Positions 9,598-19,556 of a stretch of 64,000 nucleotides of DNA are shown one piece after another. Position 1 is the first letter of the stretch, and each line of letters begins with the position of its first letter. Source of the DNA: JACCWP01 sp963801045 (GTDB lineage Bacteria; Actinomycetota; Actinomycetes; Propionibacteriales; Nocardioidaceae); the NCBI GenBank assembly GCA_963801045.1, contig CAWDDC010000003.1, positions 62,001 through 126,000 on the forward strand. The letters are read 5' to 3'. The notes beneath the pieces were generated by a model. The model made no database searches, was not told where the DNA came from, and saw only the letters and a list, made by a program, of their open reading frames with translations. The position numbers and the translations under genes are program-made.

Positions 9598-10752
9598 TCA
9601 GCGCAGGCCGGTGCTGCGGCGCAGGGCGGCGGTGAGGAGCCGGTCGACGAGGGCGGGGTAGTCGAGCCCGGTCGCGGCCCACACCTGCGGGAACATCGAC
9701 GTCGGGGTGAAGCCGGGCATGGTGTTGATCTCGTTGATCACGACCTGGTGGCCGGGCAGCACGAAGAAGTCGACCCGGCCGAGCCCCTCGCCGCCGATCG
9801 CGTCGAACGCCTTCACCGCCCACCCGCGCAGCTGCGCGGTGAGCTCGTCGGGGAGGTCGGCCGGGATCGTCCAGGCCGGCGGTGCCGTCGACGTACTTGG
9901 CCTCGAAGTCGTAGAAGACGTGCGGCGCGTCGGGGTCGAGCCGGATCTCGCCGAGCAGGCTGGCCTCCGGCGGACCACCGTCCAGCCCCTCGAGCACACC
10001 GCACTCCACCTCGCGCGCCTCGAGCGCCGCCGCCTCGACCAGCACCTTCGGGTCGTGCTCGCGCGCCGTCTCGATCGCGGCGTCGAGCTCGTCGGGGCCG
10101 CTCACCCGGCTGATGCCGAAGCTCGACCCGGCCCGGGCCGGCTTCACGAACACCGGGTAGCCGAGGCTCGCCACCGCCTCGCGCACGGCCGCAGGCGTCG
10201 TGCTCCCACTGCCGCGGCCGCACGACGGCGTACGGGAGCTGCGGCAGGCCCGCGGCCGCGAACGCGATCTTCATGAACTCCTTGTCCATGCCGACCGCAC
10301 TGGCCAGCACCCCCGCGCCGACGTAGCGGATGCCGGCGATCTCCAGCAGGCCCTGCAGGGTGCCGTCCTCGCCCCACGGGCCGTGCAGCAGCGGGAACAC
10401 CACGTCCACCTCGCCGAGCGTGCGTGGCACCTCGCCGGGCGCGTGCACGACCAGCTCGCCCCCCTCGGAGGTCCGCAGCGCCACCTCCGAGCCGGACGTG
10501 TCGACCTCCGGCAGCCGGCCGGCAGTGATCCGGAAGCGGGCCGGGTCGGACGACTCGAGCACCCAGCGACCGTCGGTGCCGATCCCCACCGGCACCACCT
10601 CGTAGCGCTCGGGGTCGAGCGCCGTGATCACGTCGGCGGCGGTCAGGCAGGACACCCCGTGCTCGCTGGATCGCCCTCCGAACACGACGGCCACCCGGGT
10701 GCGGCGGTCAGGGCTTGCGGCGGGCTCGGCGGGCGGCTCGGAGTGTGCTCAT
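9598..10752 (-). CDS. ddl: D-alanine-D-alanine ligase
   Basis: ATP-grasp ligase making the D-Ala-D-Ala dipeptide for peptidoglycan. Visible: VAVVFGGRSSEHGVSC near the start, LLHGPWGEDGTLQGLLE, MDKEFMK, PVFVKPARAGSSFGISRV, VDFFVLPGHQVVINEINTMP with the metal-binding Glu and Asn. Frame breaks near 10741, 10196 and 9884 are each repaired by one CG pair, giving 386 residues. Chosen start ATG 10752 (MST). It faces away from the PLP enzyme gene at 10788; the 35-base gap must hold both promoters. Confidence 0.94.
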
Positions 10753-10787
10753 CGCAGGCGACCATAGCGGCCGGGAGAATGCGCCCC

Positions 10788-11891
10788 ATGCAGCCACACC
10801 CGAGCGACCCGACGACCGGCCCAACCGCCCGACCTGGCGCCCGCGACGCTCGCCGTCCAGGCAGGACGCCCGCCGCACGAGCCCGACCAGCCGCTGAACG
10901 CACCGCTGGTGCCGGCCAGCGTCTACGTGGCCGGCGGGGAGCGCGAGTACGGCCGGTACGCCAACCCGACCTGGGAGGCGTTCGAGCAGGCGCTCGGCGC
11001 CCTCGAGGGCGGCCGCTGCCTCGCGTACGCGTGCGGGCTGGCGGGCGTGGCGACCGTGCTCGACCTGGTGGCCGACGGGGAGACCGTCGTGGTGCCGCGG
11101 CACGCCTACCTCGGCACCCTGCACCAGCTCGCCGAGCTGGAGCGCCGGGGCCGGGTGCGGGTGCGCCAGGTCGACATCGCCGACACGGCGGCGGTCGTGT
11201 CGGCGATGGACGACGCCGCGCTGGTGTGGGTCGAGTCGCCGACCAACCCCGCCCTCGAGGTCGCCGACCTCGAGGCCATCGCCACGGCCGCGCACGAGGC
11301 CGGGGCGAGAGTCGTGGCCGACAACACCTTCGCGACCCCGCTGCGCCAGCGCCCGCTCGACCTGGGTGCCGACGTGGTGGTGCACTCGGCGACCAAGTAC
11401 CTGTCCGGCCACGCCGACCTCGTGCTCGGCGCGGTGGTGACCCGCGACGACGCGACCTGGCGGGCGCTCGACGAGAGCCGTCGCTCGCACGGTGCCGTGC
11501 CCGGTGTGCTGGAGGCCTGGCTGGCCACCCGCGGCCTCCGCACCCTGGCCCTGCGGGTGGACCGGGCCGAGGCCAACGCGCGGATCGCTGGTGGACCGGC
11601 TCGCCGTCGCACCCGGCGGTCGACCGCGTCCGCTACCCCGGGTTCGGCGGCATCGTGGCGATCGAGCTCGCCGGTGGCGCGTTCGCGGCCGACCTGGTCT
11701 GCCGCAGCACCCGGCTGTGGGTGCACGCCACCAGCCTCGGCGGCGTGGAGTCGTCGCTCGAGCGCCGGCGCCGGTGGGCCGGCGAGCCCGACACGATCCC
11801 GGAGAGCCTGGTCCGGTTGTCGGTGGGCGTCGAGGACGTCGAGGACCTGTGGCGCGACCTCGCTCATGCGCTCGGCGGCCTCCCCACGTGA
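10788..11891 (+). CDS. PLP-dependent cystathionine gamma-synthase/lyase family enzyme
   Basis: Cys/Met metabolism PLP enzyme. It has YGRYANPTWEAFEQAL, the cofactor-binding DNTFATPL and the Schiff-base lysine in HSATKYLSGHADLVLG. Corrected length is 369 residues. Frame breaks near 10830, 11588 and 11611; restoring CG pairs gives TAPDLAPATLAVQAGRP at the N-terminus and LVDRLAVAHPAVDRVRYPG later. Start ATG 10788 with GGGAGA 10 bases upstream. From sequence alone gamma-synthase, gamma-lyase and related activities cannot be separated. Confidence 0.85.
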   Translation: MQPHPSDPTTGPTARPGARDARRPGRTPAARARPAAERTAGAGQRLRGRRGARVRPVRQPDLGGVRAGARRPRGRPLPRVRVRAGGRGDRARPGGRRGDRRGAAARLPRHPAPARRAGAPGPGAGAPGRHRRHGGGRVGDGRRRAGVGRVADQPRPRGRRPRGHRHGRARGRGESRGRQHLRDPAAPAPARPGCRRGGALGDQVPVRPRRPRARRGGDPRRRDLAGARREPSLARCRARCAGGLAGHPRPPHPGPAGGPGRGQRADRWWTGSPSHPAVDRVRYPGFGGIVAIELAGGAFAADLVCRSTRLWVHATSLGGVESSLERRRRWAGEPDTIPESLVRLSVGVEDVEDLWRDLAHALGGLPT

Positions 11892-11910
11892 GCCGCTCCG
11901 AACGGCCGCG

Positions 11911-12001
11911 TCTTTCACTGGGTACCCAGAGAAACGATCGCGAACCCAGAGAAACGACTCTGGGTTCGTGCACCTTTCACTGGGTACCCAGTGAAAGGTG
12001 C
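11911..12001. terminator. Palindrome cluster between convergent genes
   Basis: The gap between the PLP enzyme and gpsA holds a near-palindrome around GGGTACCC at 11911-11936, a hairpin CGAACCCAGAG (11941-11951) / 11958-11968, and a perfect 32-bp palindrome at 11970-12001 (arm GCACCTTTCACTGGGT). The first and last share TTTCACTGGGTACCCAG. Likely a bidirectional terminator; the absence of a loop in the 32-bp palindrome is unusual. Confidence 0.7.
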
Positions 12002-12009
12002 AGGCGGCG

Positions 12010-13009
12010 TCAGCGCTCGGAGGTGGCGGCGCGGGAGATCAGGGAGCGGACCATCTCGCCGGGACTCATCTCGCCGCGCACCAGGCCGCTCACGTGCTCG
12101 ACGATCGGCATCTCGACGTCGTAGCCCGCGGCCAGCGTGCGCAGCGACTCGCACGAGCGCACGCCCTCGGCCACCTGCCGGGTGGACGCGATGATCTCGT
12201 CGACGCTCATGCCCTGGCCGAGCTTCTCGCCGAACGTACGGTTGCGCGACAGCGGCGACGTGCAGGTCGCGACGAGGTCGCCGAGCCCGGCGAGCCCGGC
12301 CATCGTCATGGGGTCGGCGCCGGCAGCCGCGGCGAGGCGTCCGGTCTCGGCCAGGCCGCGGGTGATCACCGACGCCTTCGCGTTGTCGCCGAAGCCGAGA
12401 CCCGACGCCATGCCGACCGCGAGCGCGATCACGTTCTTGGTCGCGCCGCCGAGCTCGCAGCCCACCACGTCGGTGTTGGTGTACGGACGGAACGTCGGCG
12501 TGTGCATCAACCGCTGCAGGCGCACGGCGACGTCCTCGTCGACACAGGCGACCACGCTGGCGGCCGGCTGCCGCGCGGCGATCTCGTGGGACAGGTTGGG
12601 GCCGGTGAGCACGGCGACGCGTTCCGTGCCCGCGCCGGTGACCTCGGCGATCACCTCGCTCATCCGCTTGGCGGTGCCGACCTCGACGCCCTTCATCAGG
12701 CTCAGCAGCACCGACCCGGGCGACAGCATCTCGGCCCACGGCGTGAGGTTCTCGCGCAGTCGCTGCGACGGCACGGCGAGGACCACCACGTCGGCGCCGT
12801 CCAGCGCCTTGACCGGGTCGGGGTCCGCGACGATGGGCTCCGGCAGCACGACCCCGGGCAGGTACTCCGCGTTCTCCCGGGTGGTGTTGATCGCGTCGCA
12901 CACCTCCGGACCTGCGACCCCACAGGCGCACCTCGTTGTCGGCGTCGGCGAGCACCAGCGAGAAGGCGGTGCCCCACGACCCGGCCCCCATCACGGCCAC
13001 GTGCGTCAC
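12010..13009 (-). CDS. gpsA: Glycerol-3-phosphate dehydrogenase [NAD(P)+]
   Basis: Makes sn-glycerol-3-phosphate for phospholipid synthesis. N-terminal Rossmann motif VAVMGAGSWGTAFSLVLADA, then VVLAVPSQ, the substrate-site MKGVE, LTGPNLSHEIA and GGATKNVIALAVG with the catalytic lysine, and AGLGDLVATCTSPLSRNR. Frame breaks near 12906, repaired by one CG pair to 333 residues. The GTG start at 13009 overlaps the plsC stop as GTGA, coupling two steps of glycerolipid synthesis. Confidence 0.95.
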
Positions 13010-13794
13010 AGTTGCTCGTCCTCTCGTGGGCCGGGGGGCAGGTCGGCTGCCGGGCGCGCATTCGGGTTCCCGGTGCTGGGTACGCCGTGCACCCGCGGGT
13101 CGAACCGTACGGGCGGCGGCTCCTCGCCGCGGATCTCCCCCAGCTGCACGGCGATCGCCTGCATGATCCGGTCGGTCGCCTCGCGCAGCACGGCCGACGT
13201 CACCGGCAGGGGCTGCAGGTCGGACAGGTCGACCGGTGGTCCCGCCTGCACCTGGTTGGTGACGCGGGGCAGCAGGTGCGGTCGTTTCGAGTACGGGGGC
13301 AACAGCTGGTGCGCACCCCACTGGGCCACCGGGATGACCGGGCAGCCGGTCTCGAGCGCGATCCGGGCGACGCCGGTCTTGCCCACCATCGGCCACAGGT
13401 CGGGGTCGCGGGTGATGGTGCCCTCGGGATAGACGATCACCGAGCCACCACGACCGATGGCCTTGACCGCGTCGCGGTAGGCCTGCGCCGCATCGAGGCC
13501 GCCACGGTGCACGGGGATCTGCCCGGTCGCCCGGATGAAGCGCCCGAGCACCGGCACCGCGAGCACCGACGCCTTGGCGAGGTAGTGCGGCGCGTAGCCG
13601 GCGTCGTTGACGAAGTGCGCGAACAGCAACGGGTCGGAGTGCGAGATGTGGTTGGCGGCGAACACGAAGCCGCCTCGAGGCAGGTGCTGCTCGCCTCGGA
13701 ACGACCGCTTGGTCAGCACCGTCAGCAGCGGCCGCAGCACCAGCACGCACAGGGTCAGCGCCCATCCGCGCCGCTCGCGTCTGGCCACACTCAC
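13006..13794 (-). CDS. plsC: 1-acyl-sn-glycerol-3-phosphate acyltransferase
   Basis: Membrane-associated acyltransferase that makes phosphatidic acid. The HX4D catalytic motif is NHISHSD, followed by RATGQIPVHRG and YPEGTITRD, the acyltransferase blocks; a hydrophobic N-terminal stretch (ALTLCVLVLRPLLTVL) is a membrane anchor. 262 residues from GTG 13794; GTG 13788 two codons in is an alternative start. Frame intact and overlapping gpsA. Confidence 0.93.
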   Translation of the reverse strand: MSVARRERRGWALTLCVLVLRPLLTVLTKRSFRGEQHLPRGGFVFAANHISHSDPLLFAHFVNDAGYAPHYLAKASVLAVPVLGRFIRATGQIPVHRGGLDAAQAYRDAVKAIGRGGSVIVYPEGTITRDPDLWPMVGKTGVARIALETGCPVIPVAQWGAHQLLPPYSKRPHLLPRVTNQVQAGPPVDLSDLQPLPVTSAVLREATDRIMQAIAVQLGEIRGEEPPPVRFDPRVHGVPSTGNPNARPAADLPPGPREDEQL

Positions 13795-13875
13795 GTCCGC
13801 ACGCCCTCCGTCCACACCGCCCGGCCCCGCCACCGGAGCCCTGACTCTATTGCCCCGGTGGCAGGATCGAGACCG

Positions 13876-14534
13876 ATGACCTCCTCGCCCGCCGTCGCGT
13901 CCGACGCCTCCGCTGCCCTGTCGTGGGTGGCGGTGGTGCCGGTCAAGCAGCTGGACCGGGCGAAGACCCGTCTCGACACCGGCATCGACGGCGGCCGACC
14001 GGCACTGGCGCGCGCGTTCGCCACCGACACCGTGGTGGCGCTGCAGTCGGTGCCCGACGTACGCCGGGTGGTCGTCGTGTCCGGCGACGCGGAGGTGGGG
14101 CGGACGGTGCGCGCACTCGGCGCGATCGTGCTCGACGAGCCCGCTCCCGGCGGCCTCAACGCCGCGGTGCGAGCCGGCATCGACTGGGCCCGCACGCAGC
14201 ACCCGGACGCCGGCGTCGTCGTGGTGTCCGCCGACCTGCCCGCACTGCGGGCCGAGGACGTGCAGACGGTGCTCGCCCGTGCGCGCGCGCACCCGCGGTC
14301 GGTCGTCCCCGACGGCGAGGGCACGGGGACGACAGTGCTCACCGCGCTGCCCGGAGTCGCGCTGCACCCGCGGTTCGGGCCGGACTCGTTGCGCCGGCAC
14401 CGGCGCGACGGCGCGGTGCCGTTGGCCGCCGAGACCTGGTCCGTGCGGCAAGAGACGTCGACACCGCCAGCCAGCTGGCCGAGGCGGTACGGCTCGGCGT
14501 CGGTCCGGAGACGGCGCGGGTCCTGGACGTCTGA
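13876..14534 (+). CDS. cofC: 2-phospho-L-lactate guanylyltransferase (F420 synthesis)
   Basis: Activates phospholactate or phosphoenolpyruvate with GTP during coenzyme F420 synthesis. Features: VAVVPVKQLDRAKTRL, VVVVSGDAEVGRTVRALGA, GGLNAAVRAGIDWA, VVVSADLPALRAEDV and VPDGEGTGTTVLTALPG, ending in RFGPDSLRRH. Frame breaks near 14449, after which DTASQLAEAVRLGVG continues to the stop. About 219 residues. F420 is widespread in actinobacteria; the rest of the pathway is not in this window. Confidence 0.88.
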
Positions 14535-14551
14535 ACCGGCCCGGACGCGCC

Positions 14552-14581
14552 GAGGGCCCGCACCTCGCGGTGCAGGCCCTC
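14552..14581. terminator. Bidirectional hairpin between cofC and hup
   Basis: GAGGGCCCGCACC (14552-14564), loop TCGC, then GGTGCAGGCCCTC to 14581: a 13-bp stem with one mismatch between two convergent genes. No long T-tract. Confidence 0.75.
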
Positions 14582-14598
14582 GACGGTGGTGAGTGCGG

Positions 14599-15270
14599 TC
14601 AGCGCTTCCTGGCCGTCTTCTTCGCGGCCGACTTCTTGGCGGGAGCCCGCTTGCTGGTGGACTTCTTCGCCGTCGAACGCTTCGCCGCCGTCTTCCTGGC
14701 CGGAGCCTTCCTGGCGGTCTTCTTCGCCGCGGTCTTCCTGGCCGGCGCCTTCTTCGCCGTCGTCCGCTTGGCCGTCGACCTCTTCGCCGCGGTCTTCTTG
14801 GCCGGCGACTTCTTCGCCGCCTTCTTCGTCGCCCTCTTGGCCGTCGACTTCTTGGCCGTCGCCTTCCGCGCGGTCTTCTTGGCCGCCTTCTTGACCGACT
14901 TCTTGGCGGCCGCCGTCTTCTTCCGGGTCGAGGCCGAGGCCGTGGCCTTGGACGGCGACTTCTTGGCCGCGGCGGCGACCTTGGGCAGCTTCTTCTCGCC
15001 GGAGACGACGGCCTTCAGCTCCGCACCTGCGCGGAACTTCGGAACCGACGTCTTCTTCGCCCGCACCCGTTCGCCGGTGCGAGGGTTACGCACCATGCGC
15101 GCCGGACGGATCGTCTTCTCGAATGCGCCGAACCCCGTGATGGCAACCTTCTCCCCACGTGCGACCTCACGCGCGATGGTGTCGATCACCGCGTCGAGGG
15201 CCTCCGAGGCAGCCCTGCGGTTGCCGTCGAAATGGGCGGCGAGCGTGTCGATGAACTGGGACTTGTTCAC
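14599..15270 (-). CDS. hup: HU-type nucleoid protein with long Lys/Ala-rich tail
   Basis: DNA-bending histone-like protein. Residues 1-90 are a standard HU fold (MNKSQFIDTLAAHFDGNR, then GEKVAITGFGAFEKTIRPAR and RNPRTGERV). Residues from about 100 to 223 are almost only Lys, Ala, Thr, Arg and Pro in repeats like AKKTARKAPARKTAAKRST, as in the mycobacterial HupB/Streptomyces HupS type, where the tail binds DNA and is modified. GTG start after AAGGGAAG. Frame intact despite the repetitive tail. Confidence 0.95.
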   Translation of the reverse strand: MNKSQFIDTLAAHFDGNRRAASEALDAVIDTIAREVARGEKVAITGFGAFEKTIRPARMVRNPRTGERVRAKKTSVPKFRAGAELKAVVSGEKKLPKVAAAAKKSPSKATASASTRKKTAAAKKSVKKAAKKTARKATAKKSTAKRATKKAAKKSPAKKTAAKRSTAKRTTAKKAPARKTAAKKTARKAPARKTAAKRSTAKKSTSKRAPAKKSAAKKTARKR

Positions 15271-15924
15271 TGGCTTCCCTTTCGTGAACGCTGTCGAGCC
15301 CGCGCCCGACTTTCAGGCACGGTAAAGACTATGTCCTACCGAGACAATCGAAACACGCCGAAAGTCGTTGACTGCATGGAAATCCGAAAGTTGCCTCGCA
15401 GGTCGCGAACGAGCTCGTCACCCGGCGCAGGAGCACCTGGTTCGGGCCACGGTCGCGCACCGGTGCAACCGACTCGACGACGTACGCAGCAACGGTGCCG
15501 GCAGCTCGTCGCGGGCGCTGCGACGCGCGCTGATCACACCTGACATGAGCCGAGGCGCAGTGCACCTCGCGCCGCCCGAGCCGCGAACCGTGCTGACAGT
15601 CATTCGTCAAGCCTGCTTGAGGAATCGGGCGTCTGTCGACCATGGCCGGCGGGACAGTCACCGAGCCCTTCACGCGCTCCGTGCAAACCGGTCCGACGAC
15701 GGCCCGGCTGGCGTGCAGCGGCACCGCGCAACCGACGACGTGCGCAGCATCCGCGCGCCGCATGACGACGGCCCCGCAGCCGTGCTGTCGACACCGTGCG
15801 ACGACCGTGCACGCGTCCGGATCGGACGACGACGCATGGGAAAGTTTTGTGCGCGATGACGTCGTCGGCGTGTCGCGCGTCGCGTCGACTGCGGCGCGAT
15901 CAGGTGCCGCGCACGTGCGTGCGT
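15271..15924. other. 654-bp intergenic region without a supported gene
   Basis: Between hup and leuD, both transcribed leftward. The part next to hup (15271-15400) is relatively AT-rich and probably holds the hup promoter. The rest has open frames on both strands, but none has a plausible start, a recognisable domain or protein-like composition. A small RNA or a badly damaged gene cannot be excluded. Confidence 0.5.
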
Positions 15925-16543
15925 TCAGCTGCCGGTGTGCGCGGGCAACGTCGCCGGCTTCCACGGCAGCCGTCGCGCTTCGTACGCCTCGACCTCGTCG
16001 CCGTGCGACAACGTGATGTCGACGTCGTCGAGTCCTTCGAGCAGCCGCCAACGCGTGTAGTCGTCGACGTCGAACGAGTCCTCGATCCGGTCCGGGACCG
16101 TCGCCCGCGACGATGGTGCGCTCCACCAGGTCGACCGTCACCTCGGTGGCCGGCTCACGATCGAGCAGCTCCCACAGCGCGGCGATCACCTTGGCGTCGA
16201 CCTGCGCGGCGAGCAGACCGGACTTGCCGGCGTTGCCGCGGAAGATGTCGCCGAAGCGCGGCGACAGCACGGCCTTGAAACCGAAGTCGGTCAACGCCCA
16301 TACCGCATGCTCCCGGGACGAACCGGTGCCGAAGTCCTGTCCGGCGATCAGCACGCTCGCACTCGCGGCCTCCGGCCGGTTGAGGACGAAGTCGGGGTCG
16401 TTGCGCCAGGCGGCGAACAGGCCGTCCTCGAAGCCGGTGCGCGTGACCCGCTTCAGGTACGACGCCGGGATGATCTGGTCGGTGTCGACGTTGCTGCGCC
16501 GCAGCGCGACCGCGGTGCCGGTGTGCCGGGTGAACGCTTCCAT
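15925..16543 (-). CDS. leuD: 3-isopropylmalate dehydratase small subunit
   Basis: Small subunit of the leucine-pathway isomerase. It shows RSNVDTDQIIPASYLKRV, GQDFGTGSSREHAVWAL and RFGDIFRGNAGKSGLL, all LeuD hallmarks. Frame breaks near 16104; restoring a CG pair gives RIEDSFDVDDYTRWRLLEGLDD and a 206-residue protein. It starts 2 bases after the leuC stop, so LeuC and LeuD are co-translated. Confidence 0.95.
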
Positions 16544-16545
16544 CG

Positions 16546-17952
16546 TCAGACCTCCTGCAGGTCGGCGGGCGCGGCCAGGTGGCCGAGCACCGCGGTGGCG
16601 GCGGCGACCTGCGGTGACACCAGGTGGGTGCGCCCGCCCTTGCCCTGCCGGCCCTCGAAGTTGCGGTTGGACGTCGACGCAGCGCGCTCGCCCGGAGACA
16701 ACGTGTCCGGGTTCATGCCCAGGCACATCGAGCAGCCGGCGCCACGCCACTCGGCGCCCGCGTCCTTGAACACGACGTCGAGGCCCTCGGCCTCGGCCTG
16801 CAGCCGAACCCGGGTCGACCCCGGCACGACGAGCATCCGGGTGTCGTCGGCGACCTGGCGACCGGACACGACGTCGGCGGCCGCGCGGAGGTCCTCGATC
16901 CGGCCGTTGGTGCACGAGCCGACGAAGACGGTGTCGACGTCGATCGCGCGCATCGGCGTGCCCGGCTCGAGGTCCATGTACGTGAGCGCCCGCTCGGCTG
17001 CCGACCGGTCGTGCTCGTCGTCGAACGTGTCCGGAGAGGGCACGCTCCCCGACAGCGGAACGCCCTGCCCGGGGTTGGTGCCCCAGGTGACGAACGGGGC
17101 CATCGCGGAGGCATCGAGCACGACCTCGCGGTCGTACTCGGCGTCGTCGTCGGTGGCCAGGCTGCGCCAGTACGCGACGGCGGCGTCCCAGTCGTCGCCT
17201 GCGGGTGCGTGCGGTCGGCCCTCGAGGTAGGCGAAGGTCTTCTCGTCCGGCGCGATCAGGCCGGCCTTCGCGCCCCACTCGATGGACATGTTGCAGATCG
17301 TCATCCGCGCTTCCATGGACAGCGCGCGGATCGCCTCGCCGCGGTACTCGACGACGTAGCCCTGGCCGGCGCCGGTGCCGACCTCGGTGATCAGGGTGAG
17401 CACGAGGTCCTTGGCGGACACGCCCTCGGGCAGCGCACCGTCGACGGTCACCGCCATCGACTTCGGTCGCTGCTGCGGCAGCGTCTGCGTGGCGAGCACG
17501 TGCTCGACCTCGCTGGTGCCGATGCCGAACGCGAGCGCACCGAACGCCCCGTGCGTGGAGGTGTGCGAGTCACCGCAGACCACGGTGGTGCCGGGCTGGG
17601 TCAGCCCGAGCTGCGGGCCGACGACGTGCACGATGCCCTGCTCGGCGTCGCCGAGCGGGTGCAGCCGCACGCCGAACTCCTCGCAGTTGCGACGCAGCGT
17701 CTCCACCTGCGTGCGCGACACCGGGTCGGCGATCGGCTTGTCGACGTCGAGCGTCGGGATGTTGTGGTCCTCGGTGGCGATCGTCAGGTCGGTGCGCCGC
17801 ACCGTCCGGCCGGCCAGCCGGAGACCGTCGAACGCCTGCGGGCTGGTGACCTCGTGCACGAGGTGCAGGTCGATGTAGAGCAGGTCGGGCTCGCCGTCCG
17901 CGCTGCGGACCACGTGCTCGTCCCAGACCTTCTCCGCCAGCGTGCGCCCCAT
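16546..17952 (-). CDS. leuC: 3-isopropylmalate dehydratase large subunit
   Basis: 4Fe-4S aconitase-family enzyme, 468 residues. Motifs: LHLVHEVTSPQAFDGLR, EDHNIPT, VVCGDSHTSTHGAFGALAFGIG, the cluster cysteines in FVGSCTNGRIEDL and GCSMCLGMNPD. The start is ambiguous: ATG 17955 and ATG 17952 are adjacent, and GGGAGG lies 4 bases before 17952, which I prefer. Frame intact. Divergent from the IclR regulator 45 bases away. Confidence 0.96.
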   Translation of the reverse strand: MGRTLAEKVWDEHVVRSADGEPDLLYIDLHLVHEVTSPQAFDGLRLAGRTVRRTDLTIATEDHNIPTLDVDKPIADPVSRTQVETLRRNCEEFGVRLHPLGDAEQGIVHVVGPQLGLTQPGTTVVCGDSHTSTHGAFGALAFGIGTSEVEHVLATQTLPQQRPKSMAVTVDGALPEGVSAKDLVLTLITEVGTGAGQGYVVEYRGEAIRALSMEARMTICNMSIEWGAKAGLIAPDEKTFAYLEGRPHAPAGDDWDAAVAYWRSLATDDDAEYDREVVLDASAMAPFVTWGTNPGQGVPLSGSVPSPDTFDDEHDRSAAERALTYMDLEPGTPMRAIDVDTVFVGSCTNGRIEDLRAAADVVSGRQVADDTRMLVVPGSTRVRLQAEAEGLDVVFKDAGAEWRGAGCSMCLGMNPDTLSPGERAASTSNRNFEGRQGKGGRTHLVSPQVAAATAVLGHLAAPADLQEV

Positions 17953-17997
17953 CATTCCTCCCTTGCATCTCACGACACGAGACGGCAGTATCGCGGT
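17953..17997. promoter_or_regulatory. Divergent leuC/IclR promoter-operator region
   Basis: Only about 45 bases separate the leuC and regulator starts, so both promoters and any operator must overlap here. The stretch CACGACACGAGACGGCAGT is the least coding-like part. In Streptomyces the NdgR-type IclR protein binds the homologous leuCD upstream region; transfer to this locus is inference. Confidence 0.5.
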
Positions 17998-18718
17998 ATG
18001 GACAACAGTAGCGGAGTCGGCGTCCTCGACAAGGCCGCTCTCGTACTGACCGCTCTGGAGGCCGGCCCGGCCACGCTGGCCGCACTGGTCCAGCAGACCG
18101 GCCTGGCCCGGCCCGACGGCGCACCGGCTCGCGGTGGCGCTCGAGCACCACCGGCTGGTGGCGCGCGACCTGCAGGGCAGGTTCGTGCTCGGCCCGCGGC
18201 TGGGAGAGCTGTCCGCCGCGGCCGGCGAGGACCGGCTGCTGGCGACGGCCGGACCGGTGCTGGCCCGGCTGCGCGACATCACCGGTGAGTCCGCGCAGCT
18301 GTTCCGCCGGCAGGGCGACGTGCGCGTCTGCGTCGCCGCGGTCGAGCGGCCGAGCGGGCTGCGCGACTCGGTGCCGGTCGGGTCGCAGCTGACGATGAAC
18401 GCGGGGTCGGCGGCGCAGATCCTGCTCGCCTGGGAGGACCCGGAGCGGATGCACCGCGGCCTGCAGCACTCGGCGTTCTCCGCCGCCGCGCTGTCGAGCG
18501 TGCGCAAGCGGGGCTGGGCGCAGAGCGTGGGTGAGCGCGAGCAGGGGGTCGCGTCGGTCTCGGCCGCCGTGCGCTCGCCGTCCGGCAAGGTCGTCGCCGC
18601 GGTGTCGGTGTCCGGCCCGCTCGAGCGGCTGAGCCGGCAGCCCGGTCGCATGCACGCACCGGCGGTGATGGCCGCCGCCGAGCGGCTGTCGCAGTCGTTG
18701 CGACGCTCCGCCGAGTGA
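17998..18718 (+). CDS. ndgR: IclR-family regulator, NdgR-like
   Basis: Helix-turn-helix regulator with C-terminal effector domain. N-terminus VGVLDKAALVLTALEAGPATLAALVQQTG and, after a repaired break near 18120, AHRLAVALEHHRLVARD form the winged helix; LRDITGESAQLFRRQGD to VAAVSVSGPLERLSRQ is the IclR effector domain. 240 residues after correction. Divergence from leuCD is the conserved position of NdgR, a regulator of leucine and other amino-acid genes. Symbol given by synteny. Confidence 0.85.
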
Positions 18719-18725
18719 GCCGTCG

Positions 18726-19521
18726 GTGACCGACTACCTGCACGGCCACCACGAGTCGGTGCTCAGCGGGCACCGGCGCCGCACCGCAGCCGACTGCTGC
18801 GCGTACCTGCTCCCGCACCTGTCCGGCTCCGACGCGGTGCTCGACGTCGGCTGCGGGCCGGGCACCATCACCCTCGGGCTGGCACGGCACGTGCCCCGCG
18901 GGCACGTGCTCGGCATCGACCCGTCGGCCGACGCCGTCGCCGAGGCGCGCGAGCTGGCCGAGCAGGAGTCGGTGCCCAACCTGCGGATCGAGCAGGCCGA
19001 CGTCGAGTCGCTGCCGGCCGGAGAGACGTTCGACGTGGCGCACGCGCACCAGGTGCTGCAGCACGTGACCGATCCGGTGGCGTTGTTGCAGCACGATGGC
19101 CGCACGGGTACGTCCCGGCGGGCTGATCGCGGTGCGCGACGGCGACTACGCGGCGATGTCCTGGTGGCCGATGCTGCCGGAGCTGGACGAGTGGCTCGGC
19201 CTCTACCGCGCGGTCGCGCACGGGCTCGGCGCCGAGCCGGACGCCGGCCGCAGGCTGCCGGGTTGGTGCCGGGAGGCAGGACTGCGCGACATCCAGCCGT
19301 CGCTCGGCACCTGGCTGTACGCCACGCCGCCCGACCGCGAGCAGTGGGCGACGATGTGGGCCGCCCGCGCGACGCAGTCGGACTTCGCGACGCACGCCGT
19401 GCGGCTCGGGCTCGCCGACACGTCCGACCTCGAGCGGATCGCCGACGGGTGGCGCACCTGGGGTGCGCACCCCGACGGCTGGCTGGCGATCGTGCACGGC
19501 CAGGTGCTGGCCCGGGTCTGA
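18726..19521 (+). CDS. Class I SAM-dependent methyltransferase
   Basis: Motif I VLDVGCGPGTITLGLA, motif post-I VLGIDPSADAVAEARE, then DVAHAHQVLQHVTDP and RPGGLIAVRDGDY. A break near 19094 is repaired by a CG pair (LLQHAMAARVRPGG), giving 265 residues. GTG start 7 bases after the ndgR stop suggests cotranscription. The C-terminal half (WPMLPELDEWLGLYRAVA) fits the UbiE/menaquinone-like family often annotated as a generic methyltransferase; substrate unknown. Confidence 0.85.
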
Positions 19522-19534
19522 GTCGACCCGGGCC
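19509..19534. terminator. Hairpin overlapping the methyltransferase stop
   Basis: GGCCCGGGTC (19509-19518) and GACCCGGGCC (19525-19534) form a 10-bp GC-only stem; the stop codon TGA lies in the loop. Placed between convergent genes. Confidence 0.6.
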
Positions 19535-19556
19535 GGCCCGGTCAGATCTGCCCCGG

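Noticed and set aside
15368..15859. 163-residue plus-strand frame between hup and leuD
   Set aside because: TTG start without ribosome site, Arg/His-rich random composition and no recognisable domain.
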